Below, piece by piece: positions 12,301-27,300 of a stretch of 64,000 nucleotides of DNA. Position 1 is the stretch's first letter. Each line of letters starts with the position of its first letter. The position numbers were made by a program, and so were the translations under genes. Under the pieces are notes generated by a model. That model ran no database searches, was not told the origin of the DNA, and saw nothing but the letters and a program-made list of their open reading frames with translations. Source of the stretch: Liolophura sinensis (taxonomy: Eukaryota; Mollusca; Polyplacophora; Chitonida; Chitonidae); NCBI RefSeq assembly GCF_032854445.1, contig NC_088300.1:806001-870000 (forward strand), in the 5' to 3' direction.

Positions 12301-15300
12301 GTTTGCCTCCAGGTTTCATTTTCAGGAGTCTGAAGTTTGATAAAGGGCGTATAGCAGCAAAATTAAAACCGTCTTTGCCAGAGCTGAACATTAACTAGCG
12401 ATAATGATTCGCTATTAAAGGCTGTTTTTTAATAGATCATTATAGTTAATACTCCATGGGGTAATTCACTAGCATTTGTGGGTCACTTAATTTTCTCATT
12501 TCTGGTGGCTGATTTTCGTGGCAAATTTCATGTGACTATTAGTACTCTATCAACAAGTCAAATCAGACTTCATTTTGAACTGCTTATGTTGACTGAATGC
12601 ATTTGTTGACTGAATCATTCATTTTGGAGAGTGAGGATTTCAGGAGAGCTTCAATAATGCACAGAACATTCATCTGGATGCACTAATCAAATTAGTTTCT
12701 AGTACACCTGAAGGGGATTGCGTGTCATTTTTGAAATGTCCTTTACAGGCTGAGAGTGACAACTACATATTCCATAAGCCATTAATGCATGACCATTCTA
12801 TCTTGATTCATGACTACTGAATATTTTTAATAGTGATGTCAATTGCTCATAATGTAAGTTTCAGTCAGTCTAGTCTGATGCTCTAGGTTGTAATCTTTCT
12901 GGGCAGGCCTTCACACATCACTAGACTGGTACCAAGCAATACATGTAACAATAACTGCATTGCGCATCGATTATCAGTTTGCAGTATCAACTAGGAGGCC
13001 AGCTTGAGTTCATGTATAGGCAGTGATAATTAATTTAAAATTGAGGATAGTAAAGAACAAAGATGTTCAATTTTAGTATCTCAAATGGTCGGTCAAATAA
13101 AAAAACCCCTCAACTTCAGCTGCAAGAAAAACTCAATTTCGCCCAGAAAATGGTGTCAATATATGGAAACAATGACTTCTATGCACACCTGCCACTGAGG
13201 ACAGATATGTTGCCCACTGAGAACAGACACACTGCCCACTAAGGACATACACACTGCTCAGCGAAGACAGACACACAGCTCACTGAGGACAGACACACTG
13301 CTCACTGAGGACAGACACACTGCTCACTGAAGACAGACACACTGCTCAGCGAAGACAGACACACAGACACACTGCTCACTGAGGACAGACACACTGCTCA
13401 CTGAAGACAGACATACTGCTCAATGAGGAGAGAAACATTGCTCACTGAGGACAGACACAGTGCCCACTGAGGACAGAAATGCTGCCCAATGAGGACAGAT
13501 ATGATGCCCACTGAGGACAGATATGCTGCCCACTGTCGACAGACACACTGCCCACAGACACACTGCTCACTGAGGACAGACACACTGCCCACTGAGGACA
13601 GATATGCTGCCCAATGAGGACAGATATGATGCCCACTGAGGACAGATGAAATGTGATAGGATATGTTTCTATACTTGGGTAACACCATGTAGACAAAGTG
13701 ACTTACTGTGGGGCCTGCATCATAGCCAATGTGCTGACATAACCATTGGACAAGGCCAACAGGATGATGAAGAGGACAGGTAAGGCATCGTTAGCAAATA
13801 TCACAGGTAGATGTGTCCTTGGGTGAGCGTTACACAGCATCAGTAACGGGATAAGCGCTGTACGGAGAAGAGTCACGCTGACCACACCAACACTGTTCTC
13901 TTTCCTCATCTGTTGGCAAACAGTCACGTACAGCATGTATTCCTGTCACCACAGGGCCATTAAAAAATATATCGCTAAAATACATTCAAGAGGAATGATC
14001 TTTGGTATGAAGGTCTGAAGATCAATGGTTCAAAAATGATTACAAAGCCAACACAACATATTCTACTGTTCACTGTTTCCTCAGCAATGATGATCTGTGA
14101 CAACACTGGTAATGTAAACTCCTATTACAGTATTAATTGTATTACAAAAGAGCAATGGACCCACCTGGCCATTATTTGGGAAAAGTTATTTTTTTTAAAA
14201 TTACAGTAAATCACCAATAATTTCATGGAATTTTTGAACATGATCTATTAAGCTGGGAAACTTGCACCGGCAACCATCCTACCACTCCAGTCCCAGGCAC
14301 TGAATGGACAAAAACACACCAACTTACCAACTGAACTCATCCAGCAGTCATCCTACCATCAACACTCCACTCCTTGGCATTAAATAGTCAAAAACACACC
14401 AACTTACCAAATGAGCCCATCCAGCCACCATCCTATTACTGCATTCCTCAGCACTGAATAAGCAAAAACACGCCAATTTACCAAATGAACTCATCCAGTA
14501 ACCTTCTAACCCCTCCACTCTCTGGAACAGAATAGTCCAAAACACATGAACTTACCAAATGAACCCATCCAGTAACCTTCCTACCCCTCCACTCTCTGGC
14601 ACTGAATAGTCAAAAACACACCAACTTACCAAATGAGCCCATCCAGCCACCATCCTATTACTGCATTCCTCAGCACTGAATAAGCACAAACACACCAATT
14701 TACAAAATGAACTCATCCAGTAACCTTCTAACCCTTCCACTCTCTGGCACTGAATAGTTCTATAACACACCAACTTACCAAATGAACCCATCTAGTAACC
14801 ATCCTAACCCTCCACCTTCTGGTACTGAAGAGGCAAAAACACACCAACTTACCAAATGAACCCATCCAGCAACCATCCTACCCCTCCACTCTCTGGCACT
14901 GAATAGGCAAAAACACACCAACTTACCAAATGAACCCATCCAGTAACCTTCCTACCCCTCCACTCTCTGGCACTGAATAGTCCAAAACACACGAACTTAC
15001 CAAATGAACCCATCCAGTAACCTTCCTACCCCTCCACTCTCTGGCACTGAATAGTCCAAAACACACCAATTTACCAAATGAACCCATCCAGCAACCATCC
15101 TACCCCTCCACTCTCTGGCAATGAATAGGCAAAAACACACCAACTTACCAACTGAACCCATCCAGTAACCATCCTACCCCTCCACTCTCTGGCACTGAAT
15201 AGGCAACAACACACCAACTTACCAAATGAACCCATCCAGCAACCATCCTACCCCTCCACTCTCTGGCAATGAATAGGCAAAAACACACCAACTTACCAAA

Positions 15301-18300
15301 TGAACCCATCCAGTAACCTTCCTATCCCTCCACTCTCTGGCAATAAATAGTCAAAAACACACCAACTTACCAAATGAGCCCATCCAGTAACCTTCCTACC
15401 CCTCCACTCTCTGGCACTGAATAGGCAAAAACACACCAACTTACCAAATGAGCCCATCCAGCCACCATCCTATTAGTGCATTCCTCAGCATTGAATAAGC
15501 AAAAACACGCCAATTTACCAAATGAACTCATCCAGTAACCTTCTAACCCCTCCACTCTCTGGCAATGAATAGTCCAAAACACACGAACTTACCAAATGAA
15601 CCCATCCAGTAACCTTCCTACCCCTCCACCTTCTGGCACTGAATAAGCAAAAACACACCAATTGACCAAATGAACCCATCCAGTAACCATCCTACCCCTC
15701 CACTCTCTGGCACTGAATAGTCAAAAACACACCAATTTACCAAATGAACTCATCCAGTAACCTTCTAACCCCTTCGCTCTCTGGCACTGAATAGTCCAAA
15801 ACATGCCAACTTACCAACTGAGCCCATCCAGCCACCATCCTATCACTGCATTCCCTGGCAATGAATAGGCAAAAACATGCCAACTTACCAAGCCCATCCA
15901 GCAACCATCCTATCACTGCACTCCCTGGCAATGAATAGGCAAAAACATGCCAACTTACCAAGCCCATCCAGCAACCATCCTATCACTGCACTCCCTGACA
16001 ATGAATAGGCAAAACACATCAACTTACCACCTGAGCCCATCCAGCCACCCTCCTATCACAGCACTCCCTGACAATGAATAGGCAAAACACATCAACTTAC
16101 CAACTGAGCCCATCCAGCAACCATCCTATCACAGCACTCCCTGACAATGAATAGGCAAAAACACACCAACTTACCAAGCCCATCCAGCAACCATCCTATC
16201 ACTGCACTCCCTGACAACGAATGGGCAAAACACGTCAACTTACCAACTGAGCCCATCCATCAACCATCCTATCACAGCACTCCCTGACAATGAATATGCA
16301 AAACACATCAACTTACCAAGTGAGCCCATACAGCCACCCTCCTATCACAGCACTCCCTGACAATGAATAGGCAAAAACACGTCAACTTACCAACTGAACC
16401 CATCCAGCAACCATCCTTCCACTCCAGTCCGCAGCATTAAATAGCACAAAACACACCACAGGAGTGAAGTATTCGTCTGAAACAGACAGCATTTCACCAA
16501 AAATCACTTATGTATCCAAAGAAATATCACTGAAAATGAATTAAGAGCTTGAGCTCTTTATAAAACACTTAAGATAACAAAAAGTTGACAGATACATGAT
16601 TTGACATATCTTATTTCCTTAACTTGGCCAGGATTTCTTACAACAGCATCTTTCATTAAATGTTATTGTAAGATAGGGTGAGAAATTTATGGAATATTTA
16701 AAATATCATATTTAATATTACTAATGACAGCCCATGTCAACCATTTTTTTGTATGTTTATGCTACAACGGGTGTTGAGTAATGCATCTTAGCTGACCATA
16801 AGACAAAGTAAACTATGAAACCTGGTTTTATACAAATATATACATACATATCCAATACCAGCCAAGCCAATGAGCCACTTAAGCTGTCCTTTGCAAGCCT
16901 ACAACCTGGCCTCATTTTATTTCCCTTGAAATAATGAGGGGCTTAATGCTAGTCACAGCTGATTTTCTGGCATTCAAAGAAATTTTATAAAGTGCCACTC
17001 AAAACGATGCCTTAAGTATGCAAGTGAAATCAATTTTTGTTATAAACCATCAGGTTTTTGTGCAATTTACTTCTTATTTTAAATAGAGCTTGATTAGTAC
17101 AGGCAACCAACAGTTTGGGTGCAGAAACGTTTCCTGGAACTGAAATGGCTCAACGCACATTAATGGGCCCCGGATGACAAAACTGTCTTAGACTTATTCC
17201 AAATGACCTAAAACTTCGCCCATAAACGTGCATTTTTAGAGATCAATAAATGTCACAAAATATTATTTTTGGTGCTGAAAATTTTCCAGTAGAATGTCAT
17301 CATATGTTCCAAGCAAACCTCAGAACTCTTTCCTAAAACCAACAGAACTCTCAGAATCAGGAAGAGTGGCAAGTCAGTCATGGATGAAATTTATGGTCCT
17401 TTAGGGTTTGATGTAAGTCTAAGACAGCTTCCCGAAGCTGGAGCCTGGCCAGCTGAAAAGTATTGGTCAACCACACAGTATTAGTCAACAGAAGCATGAA
17501 CCAACCAGTCCAGCTCATGCTAGCTTCCTCTCCGGCTGTACGCAGGAAGGTCTTCCAGCAACCTGAGGATGGTCGTGGGTTTCCCCCAGCCTATGCTCGG
17601 TTTTCTCCCACCATAATGCTGGCCTCCATCGTATAAGTGAAATATTCTTGAGTATGGTGTAACACACCAATAAAATAAATAAATGAACCAACCCATGGAT
17701 AAACATACTAGTAAGAGGACTATTGCCATATTTCTGCTCTGACTCTATGGCGGAGCAGATACCCGGGAATACGGCCAGGGTAACTGTAAATACCCAAAAC
17801 ACTGCAAACGCTTGTGGCCAAACCTGAGGAAACAAACAGAATACATTAAAAAAAGAGACACCAACTAATGTAACAGCTCTAAACGTCCATGGACATATTT
17901 TCTGACATGCTTGTATACTTATGACGTCATGGTATGGGCCATGTTAGAGGGCACTGTGTCATGTCACTTGTACCCCATGCACACGAGGCCACAGTATGGA
18001 TCATGTTAGAGTAACCAGAGGCACGATGTCACCTCACTTCTACCCCATGCAGACATGAGGCCACTGTATGGGCCATGTTCGAGTAACTGGAGGCATGATG
18101 TCACCTCACTTGTACCCCATGCAGACACAAGGCCACGGTATGGGCCATGTTAGAGTAACCGGAGGCACAATGTCAAGTCACTTGTACCCCATGCAGACAT
18201 GAGGCCACGGTATGGGTCGTGTTAGAGTAACTGGAGGCACGATGTCACCTCACTTGTACCCCATGCAGGCAGGAGGCCACGGTATGGGCCATGTTAGAGT

Positions 18301-21300
18301 AAATGGAGGCACGATGTCAATTCACTTGTACCCCATGTAGACATGAGGCCATGGTATGGGCCGTGTTAGAGTAACTGGAGGCACGATGTCATGTCACTTG
18401 TACCCCATGTAGACATGAGGCCACTGTAAGGGCCGTGTTCGAGTAACCGGAGGCACGATGTCACCTCACTCGTACCCCATGCAGACACAAGGCCACGGTA
18501 TGGGCCATGTTAGAGTAACCGGAGGCACGATGTCACCTCACTTGTACCCCATGCAGACACAAGGCCAAGGTATGGGCCATGTTAGAGTAAATGGAGGCAC
18601 AATGTCAATTCACTTGTACCCCATGTAGACATGAGGCCACTGTATGGGCCATGTTAGAGTAACTGGAGGCACAACGTCAATTCACTTGTACCCCATGCAG
18701 GCAGGAGGCCACGGTATGGGTCGTGTTAGAGTAACTGGAGGCACGATGTCAAGTCACTTGTACCCCATGCAAACATGAGGCCACGGTATGGGTCGTGTTC
18801 GAGTAACCGGAGGCATGATGTCAAGTCACTTGTACCCCATGCAAACATGAGGCCACGGTATGGGCCATGTTAGAGTAAATGGAGGCACGATGTCACCTCA
18901 CTTGTACCCCATGCAGGCAGGCGGCCACGGTATGGGTCGTGTTAGAGTAACTGAAGGCACGATGTCATGTCACTTGTACCCCATGCAGACATGAGGCCAC
19001 GGTATTGGTCGTGTTAGAGTAACTGGAGGCACGATGTCAAGTCACTTGTACCCCATGCAGACATGAGGCCACGGTATGGGCCATGTTAGAGTAAATTGAG
19101 GCACGATGTCAATTCACTTGTACCCCATGCAGACATGAGGCCACGGTATAGGCCGTGTTAGAGTAAATGGAGGCACAATGTCAATTCACTTGTACCCCAT
19201 GTAGACATGAGGCCACGGTATGGGTCGTGTTAGAGTAACTGAAGGCACGATGTCATGTCACTTGTACCCCATGCAGACATGAGGCCACGGTATGGGTCGT
19301 GTTAGAGTAACTGAAGGCACGATGTCATGTCACTTGTACCCCATGCAGACATGAGGCCATGGTATGGGTCGTGTTAGAGTAACTGGAGGCACGATGTCAA
19401 GTCACTTGTACCCCATGCAGACATGAGGCCACTGTATGGGCCATGTTCGAGTAACTGGAGGCACGATGTCAATTCACTTGTACCCCATGTAGACATGAGG
19501 CCACGGTATGGGTCGTGTTCGAGTAACCGGAGGCATGATGTCAAGTCACTTGTACCCCATGCAAACATGAGGCCACGGTATGGGCCATGTTAGAGTAAAT
19601 GGAGGCACGATGTCAATTCACTTGTACCCCATGCAGACATGAGGCCACGGTATAGGCCGTGTTAGAGTAAATGGAGGCACGATGTCAATTCACTTGTACC
19701 CCATGCAGACATGAGGCCACTGTATGGGCCATGTTCGAGTAACTGGAGGCACGATGTCTATTCACTTGTACCCCATGTAGACATGAGGCCACGGTATGGG
19801 TCGTGTTCGAGTAACCGGAGGCATGATGTCAAGTCACTTGTACCCCATGCAAACATGAGGCCACGGTATGGGCCATGTTAGAGTAAATGGAGGCACGATG
19901 TCAATTCACTTGTACCCCATGCAGACATGAGGCCACGGTATAGGCCGTGTTAGAGTAAATGGAGGCACGATGTCAATTCACTTGTACCCCATGCAGACAT
20001 GAGGCCACGGTATGGGCCGTGTTAGAGTAACTGAAGGCACGATGTCATGTCACTTGTGCCCCATGCAGACATAAGGCCATGGTATGGGCTGTGTTAGAGT
20101 AACCGGAGGCACGATGTCATGTCACTTGTACCCCATGCAGACATAAGGCCACGGTATGGGCTGTGTTAGAGTAACCGGAGGCACAATGTCAAGTCACTTG
20201 TATCCCATGCAGACATGAGGCCACGGTACGGGCCATGTTAAGATAAGCTGAAACAGTATGTCAAGTCACTGGCACCCTGTGCACATATGATTAAGACGCC
20301 AAACAGAGTTCAGCTGATGTAAGCGGTGCTTTCAACGATCTAAATGTGAAGCATTTTCCTTACTTTGAACTGCGATACCTCGGTTGTGCAACATCACAAA
20401 AGGTTTTTTAATGCACTTTTTAAACCTTCTATGCACATACATTGGACTAGTGTTGTCTTACGGGTAATCCCACCACTGCAGAAACAATGTGCAGGGGACA
20501 TGGGCGACATACAAGATAAACTGATTGTTGTTTAATGTCATACTTGATGAGTTTTCACTTACATGATTCAACAGTTGGGAGAAACTGCATTGGGAAAGTT
20601 AGTGACAAACTCTCATGTCAGATGAACAAACGCCATTCCTTTTATATTAGTTAGTATATTTCGGGTCAATTGTCTGCATCAGGTGTACAACTGACTGCCT
20701 TATTTTGCAAAGAGAACTTACCTTTTTAAGAATAATTTTGAGTGCTGTGCTATTGTTGTCAGCAGCATGGTCATCTACATTAGATATGTAGTCTGTCTCC
20801 TCAGACTCCACCTCATCAGAGTCCACCAACACTGCGTAGTTTATGGACTGTGCTAAGGAACCTGAATGTACATGATACATTGTAGGTGAGTTCATGATAA
20901 CCCTGGACTAAAACAACAGTTAACAGCAAAAACAAAACACTCTTGATAATATGTAAATCAGTATTTTGACCTATTTCAAGATCACAAATAAGGCATAAAC
21001 CTTTCAATATAACATGTCATTTCCCCTGGCAACCTTAATGTAGTGTTGGCGTGAAGTCATCCATATTGTAACAAAATGTGGTAAAGTAGGCTTTCATGGA
21101 TATATTCAATTCAATTGGTTCTTAACGCCAAACTAAAGAATATTTCACTTATATGAGGGTGGCCAGCATTAAAGTGGGAGGAAACCAGGCAGAGCCTGGG
21201 GGAAACCCATGACGATCCGCAAGTTGCGTACGTCTATGAGCTGGACATGAACTCACAGTGAGGGCATTGGTGGGAGGCTCTTGGGTCATTGCGCCCCGCT

Positions 21301-24300
21301 GGCGTGCCAACCCCTTCTGCCACTAAGGTTCCTTTTATGGATGCAAACAGCTAAAACATGACAAGAAATAAAACCAAGCAATCAAGAAGTGGATGAAATT
21401 ACTAATCAAGTGCAGGATTACGCTCTGCCGGTCAGTGTGGCTTGACTGTTCTTAACCACAGGGAAACCGCTGGCTTAACTCACATCAAATGTACTTAATT
21501 TATCCCTGGCATTATTGCTTTTATTTAGATTTCGTGTCATGACAGTGTACGATGGACAGCGTCGATATAAGATATGGATATAGATTTGTGTGAGTGATTT
21601 GTTATTATTTGAGGAAGGATGAAAATACAATGCACTTGGAGCAAAAAAGTATGTCTGATCTGAATTAACTACAGTACCCCACCCCTGTGGCTAATAGCAA
21701 AAGTACAGATTCATGCCAAAGTGATGCGCATGTAAGAAATGGACATAGAACATGCTGTTAGTCATGAGAAAATACAATAATCTGAAGAGATAAGCCTTAC
21801 AAAAGCTGTATGGTGTCAAGCAAACACTTAGCATGAAAATTTTTCCTTTAATGTAGCTATCATTGTAATGCAATGGTAAGGTTTCAAAATCATTACACTT
21901 GGAATAGCCCTGTCAGTGGAAAACAGAAACATGCTGAGTGGAAATATTAGCATAGCATACATCTTCTAAACACTAAATGGATGAGACTGTTTTTTTCTAA
22001 TGTGTACTAAGATTTTCTTTGCTTCACAATCCTGGTTCAAGTAAAATCAACATTCATTCAGACTGCTCAGTTCAACATACACTGCCCTCATTACTTCCTG
22101 TGTGCTTCATCATTTTACCTGAGTAACACACCTAATACACATATAAATCATGGTCATGAAAGAAAAGGTTTTTCATGGAGCAATTAAGTTTAAATACTTA
22201 TCTTTATGGAAAGATCAATTGATACTATAGTTCAGTGGTGTACCTATTTAAAACATAATGCTTTCTGACATATGTTAGTGAAAAATCAAGCCCTTTATCC
22301 CACAGCGAAGGTCACTCAATGCCTTGTAAACCTTTTAGCAAAATTAAAGTACTTTGATATTAACTGCACATGAAGCTATTATAAGATAACAGTCAGCCAC
22401 ACATTCCAAATTCAGAAACCAAGCCAGATAGAAGCAAACAAAAAACATTAATCAAATACACAGACACTAGCTAAGGTGAGTCACGTAGGTGTTCAGCCGG
22501 CTAATCTAGTGTTGGCTAGATTATCTACCAGAGCACCACAGAGCACAAAAACACAAAAATATGCAAGAAATAGAATATGTACCTGTTGATGTCTTACCCA
22601 TGTAGAACTGGGAGAATTGCTGACAAAATATAAATGTCATTGTTTACCTGAAACTTTGCACAGTGTACTGTTTACCATATTGCTCTTTTATGGACAAACA
22701 ATGAAATTACATTATAATGTTTGATAATTATCACACAAGTCATGTAAGTTTTCACACTGGGTCTGTCTTAACAAGACAGCAAGGAAAATTGCACAAATTT
22801 TTCATACCAGAATTATAGACTGATAGAGGGGCTTCACACAACACAAGACTATGAATCAACTGACGCTTATTTATTTTAAGGACTTATCTTAAGGACCCTA
22901 GGTGGCAGAACCTGTGGTAGATGATAATCCTGTTACTCACCAAGAAATACAAGGAGGCAAAACCAAAGACTGAGAGGATGACCACAATCACAGCTGAAAG
23001 GAAGAAACCAAAGGCACTGGAGCTGACACTACTTCCTACCCCGAGTGACAGGACATTGACCAATGCTGCAAAGGTACCGCCCATAGCCTTCAAACAAATA
23101 TTAGCATATATCACTGTACATGTCAATTAGTGAAACAATCAATCCAGTGGCAACGAGGTCAGAGAATGTTCATGATATACTCTATGCTAGAACCTTAGTT
23201 ATGCGGCTTTACAGTTTATTTCCAGCATCCATCCTTTTATAAGTCTGTTTTCTGGATCAACAATACTTAATGAGCAGCAGTCATTTTCTGAAAGTATCCT
23301 ACTAAATACATTTCCAACAGTTTAAATACCTGTGACCATAGAACTAACAATTTAACACAACTATGACCACATAGATAACTGATCACTCATAGCTACTGAT
23401 CACTCAAATGTCCAGCCCAAACAATGCCCCCTCCCCCCACATCACAGATGTAGCACCTACACAGTACACCTACCTGACCACTCATAGCTGTCTGAGTGTA
23501 CCTGCCTGGGAACTGCCCAGACAGCCCAAACAATGCCCCACACATCACAGATGTAGCACCAACAATGTAACACCTACCTGACCACTCATAGCTGCCTGAG
23601 TGTACATGGCTGGGAACTGCCCAGACAATGCCCTCCCCCTACATCACAGATGTACCACCTACACAGTACACCTACCTGACCACTCATAGCACCCTGAGTG
23701 TACATGGCTGGGAACTGCCCAGACAGCCCAAACAATGCCCCCCCCCCCCCCCCACCACATCACAGATGTACCACCTACACTGTACACCTACCTGACCACT
23801 CATAGCTGCTTGAGTGTACATGGCTGGGAACTGCCCAGACAGCCCAAACAATGCCCCACACATCACAGATGTAGCACCTACACTGTATACATACCTGACC
23901 ACTCATAGCTACCTGAGTGTAACTGGCTGGGAACTGCCAAGACAGCCCAAACAATGCCCCACACAACACAGATGTAGCACCTACACAGTACACCTACCTG
24001 ACCACTCATAGCTGCCTGAGTGTAACTGGCAGGGAACTGTCCAGACAGCCCAAACAATGCCCCCCCCCCCCCACATCACAGATGTAGCACCTACAATGTA
24101 CACCTACCTGACCACTCATAGCACCCTGAGTGTAACTGCCTGGGAACTGCCCAGGTAGCCCAAACAATGCCCCTCATATCACAGATGTAGCACCTACACA
24201 GTACACCTACCTGATCATTCATAGCTGCCTGGGTGTAACTGGCAGGGAACTGTCCAGACAGCCCAAACAATGCCCCACACAACACAGATGTAGCACCTAC

Positions 24301-27300
24301 ACTGTACACCTACCTGACCACTCATAGCTGTCTGAGTGTAACTGCCTGGGAACTGCCAAGACAGCCCAACAAATGCCCCACACAACACAGATGTAGCACC
24401 TACACAGTACACCTACCTGACCATTCATAGCTGTCTGAGTGTACCTGGCTGGGAACTGCCCAGACACCCCGAACAATGCCCCACACAACACAGATGTAGC
24501 ACCTACACTGTACACCTACCTGACCACTCATAGCTGCCTGAGTGTAACTGGCTGGGAACTGCCCAGACAGCCCAAACAATGTCCCCCCCACTCCCCCACA
24601 TCACAGATGTACCAACTACACAGTACACCTACCTGACCACTCATAGCTGCCTGAGTGTAACTGCCTGGGAACTGCCCAGATAGCCCAAACAATGCCCCAC
24701 ACATCACAGATGTAGCACCTACAATGTACACCTACCTGACCACTCATAGCTGTCTCAGTGTACCTGGCTGGGAACTGCCCAGACACCCCGAACAATACCC
24801 CACACATCACAGATGTAGCAACTACACAGTACACCTACCTGACCACTCATAGCTGCCTGAGTGTAACTGGCAGGGAACTGCCCAGACAGCCCAAACAATG
24901 CCCCACACAACACAGGTGTAGCACCTACACTGTACACCTACCTGACCACTCATAGCTGTCTCAGTGTAACTGCCTGGGAACTGCCCAGACAGCCCAAACA
25001 ATGCCCCTCACATCACAGATGTAGCAACTACACTGTACACCTACCTGATCACTCATAGCTGCCTGAGTGTAACTGCCTGGGAACTGCCCAGACAGCCCAA
25101 ACAATGCCCTTCACATCACAGATGTAGCACCTACACTGTACACCTACCTGACCACTCATAGCTGCCTGAGTGTAACTGGCAGGGAACTGCCCAGACAGCC
25201 CAAACAATGCCCCACACATCACAGATGTAGCACCTATAACAAAGTTCTGCCATGAGTCAACAGCCACACATACTATATATATCTACGCGTAAAAGTGGTA
25301 AGAGGACTTTCTGTCTGAATGCAACAACCACACATACCATATATATCTAGACATACAAGTGGTAAGAGGACTTTCTGCTTGAATGCAACAACCACAGATA
25401 CTATATATATATCTAGACATACAAGTGGTAAGAGGACTTTCGGCTTGAATGCAACAACCACACATCATTATTCTTATGTGATGTGAATTTAGCTTTTCTT
25501 TTTCAACTAGACCTAAATCATATAAACTTAAAATCATGCACAAATATCTTACATACATCCAACATTTGAATGAATGTTCTCCACTAAAAAACTCTCCAAA
25601 ACCAGTGGAAGTTGAATTTGAATGATAAACTTCATTAAACGCTAGATCAACAGTTAGATTGTAATAGTTCATAACTCACAAAAAGAGTAGCTTGGCTCAT
25701 GCCAACACTAGTTTTCTGGATAGATGGAATAAAAACTACCCACACTGAAAGCAAATTGACACAATTCCTTCCTAGCCAGAGTACTTTATAACAGTCAATT
25801 CACTTATTCATACTCCTCCATTAGATTACTCACCACTTGTTATGGCAACTGTTACAAGAGTTAAAATGAAGAAATCTGTCTGCCCTGTAAAAACAAACAG
25901 GAACCTTATGATAAATGGTCAAAGCTGAGAGAGAACACATTGTACCTACCAGTAATACTATATTTACATTTGACGTAATTCTGTTCAACACAATATTAAT
26001 TAAGGATTGACTGTAGTTTTTTTTTAAGGTTTATTGGGTGTAAAACCACTGTGCAAACTCTTGTATGCACCGCGTAAGTATTGACTGTAATATTTTTTGG
26101 GGTTTATTGGGGTATAAACCAAAAAAAAAAATACCTTGCAAACTTTTGTATGACAGTGCAGTACTGACTGTAATATTTTTTAGGTTTACTGGGGTATAAA
26201 AACTACTGTGCAAACTTTTGTATGCACCACATAAATATTGACTGTAATATTTGTTAGGTTTATTGGGGTACAAATGAAATAACCGCTGTGCAAACTTTTG
26301 TATGCACCACATATGTATTGACTGTAATATTTGTTAGGTTTATTGGGGCATAAATGAAATAACCGATGTGCAACCTTTTGTATGACCCGCTTAAAAAAGA
26401 GGCTGATGAGAGAAACTTTACATCTGTGGATCGTTTCAAAAAGAATCACGAATAACTTGACACTTAGGCTGTGAAATCATTTTTCTTATTTTGAGACCAG
26501 TTTCCTAGGTGACAAGACGTTTGCGCTGTGAGTAACGGACTGCTGTTGTTGCACACTGAGGATATGTGGGAGTGTGTACACAGTTGACTTCACAATGCCG
26601 CTTGCAAAACGCGTGTAATTGTGACATATGTCTCACTATCTAAATCTTACTGATTTCCAAGAACAACAGTGTGCATTTTAGACATCCATTAGAAAGTTTA
26701 TTTATTATTTTATTTATTTGATTGGTGTTTTACACCATACTCAAGAATATTATGGTGGGTGGAAACCGGGCAGAGCCTGGGGAAACCCACAACCATCCGC
26801 AGGTTGCTGGCAGACCTTCCCATGTACGACCGGAGAGGAAGACAGCATGAGCTGGACTTAAACTCACAGGGACCGCATTGGTGAGAGACTCTTTGGTCAT
26901 TACGTTGAGCTAGTGTGCTAACCAACTGAGCCACGGAGGCCCCCAGTTGGAGTTTATTGGGGTATAAACATAAAACTGCTGTGCTTGTTTTGGTTATGTC
27001 ACTCGCACTCGCACAAGACTGTCTGTGTCTGTGCCACTGTGTGGTCATTACTGAGGTAGGTATGGCTGTTTAACAGTCTTAATTTCTCGTAGACTATCCA
27101 AAGAATTTGCAAGGTTAATGAATGTGAAGATAATTCAGAAGAAAGTAAATACATTTAGTGTTATGTTTGTCATTTTACATGGTGTGTCTTCAGTCTCTTT
27201 TAGTTCTGTTCTTGGAAAAAGTAGTCCTATGTGGGCGTGGCTTCGTTTTTTCAGTTTATTAGAGTATAAATGCAAAGATTTGACCAATCAGATTGCGCCT

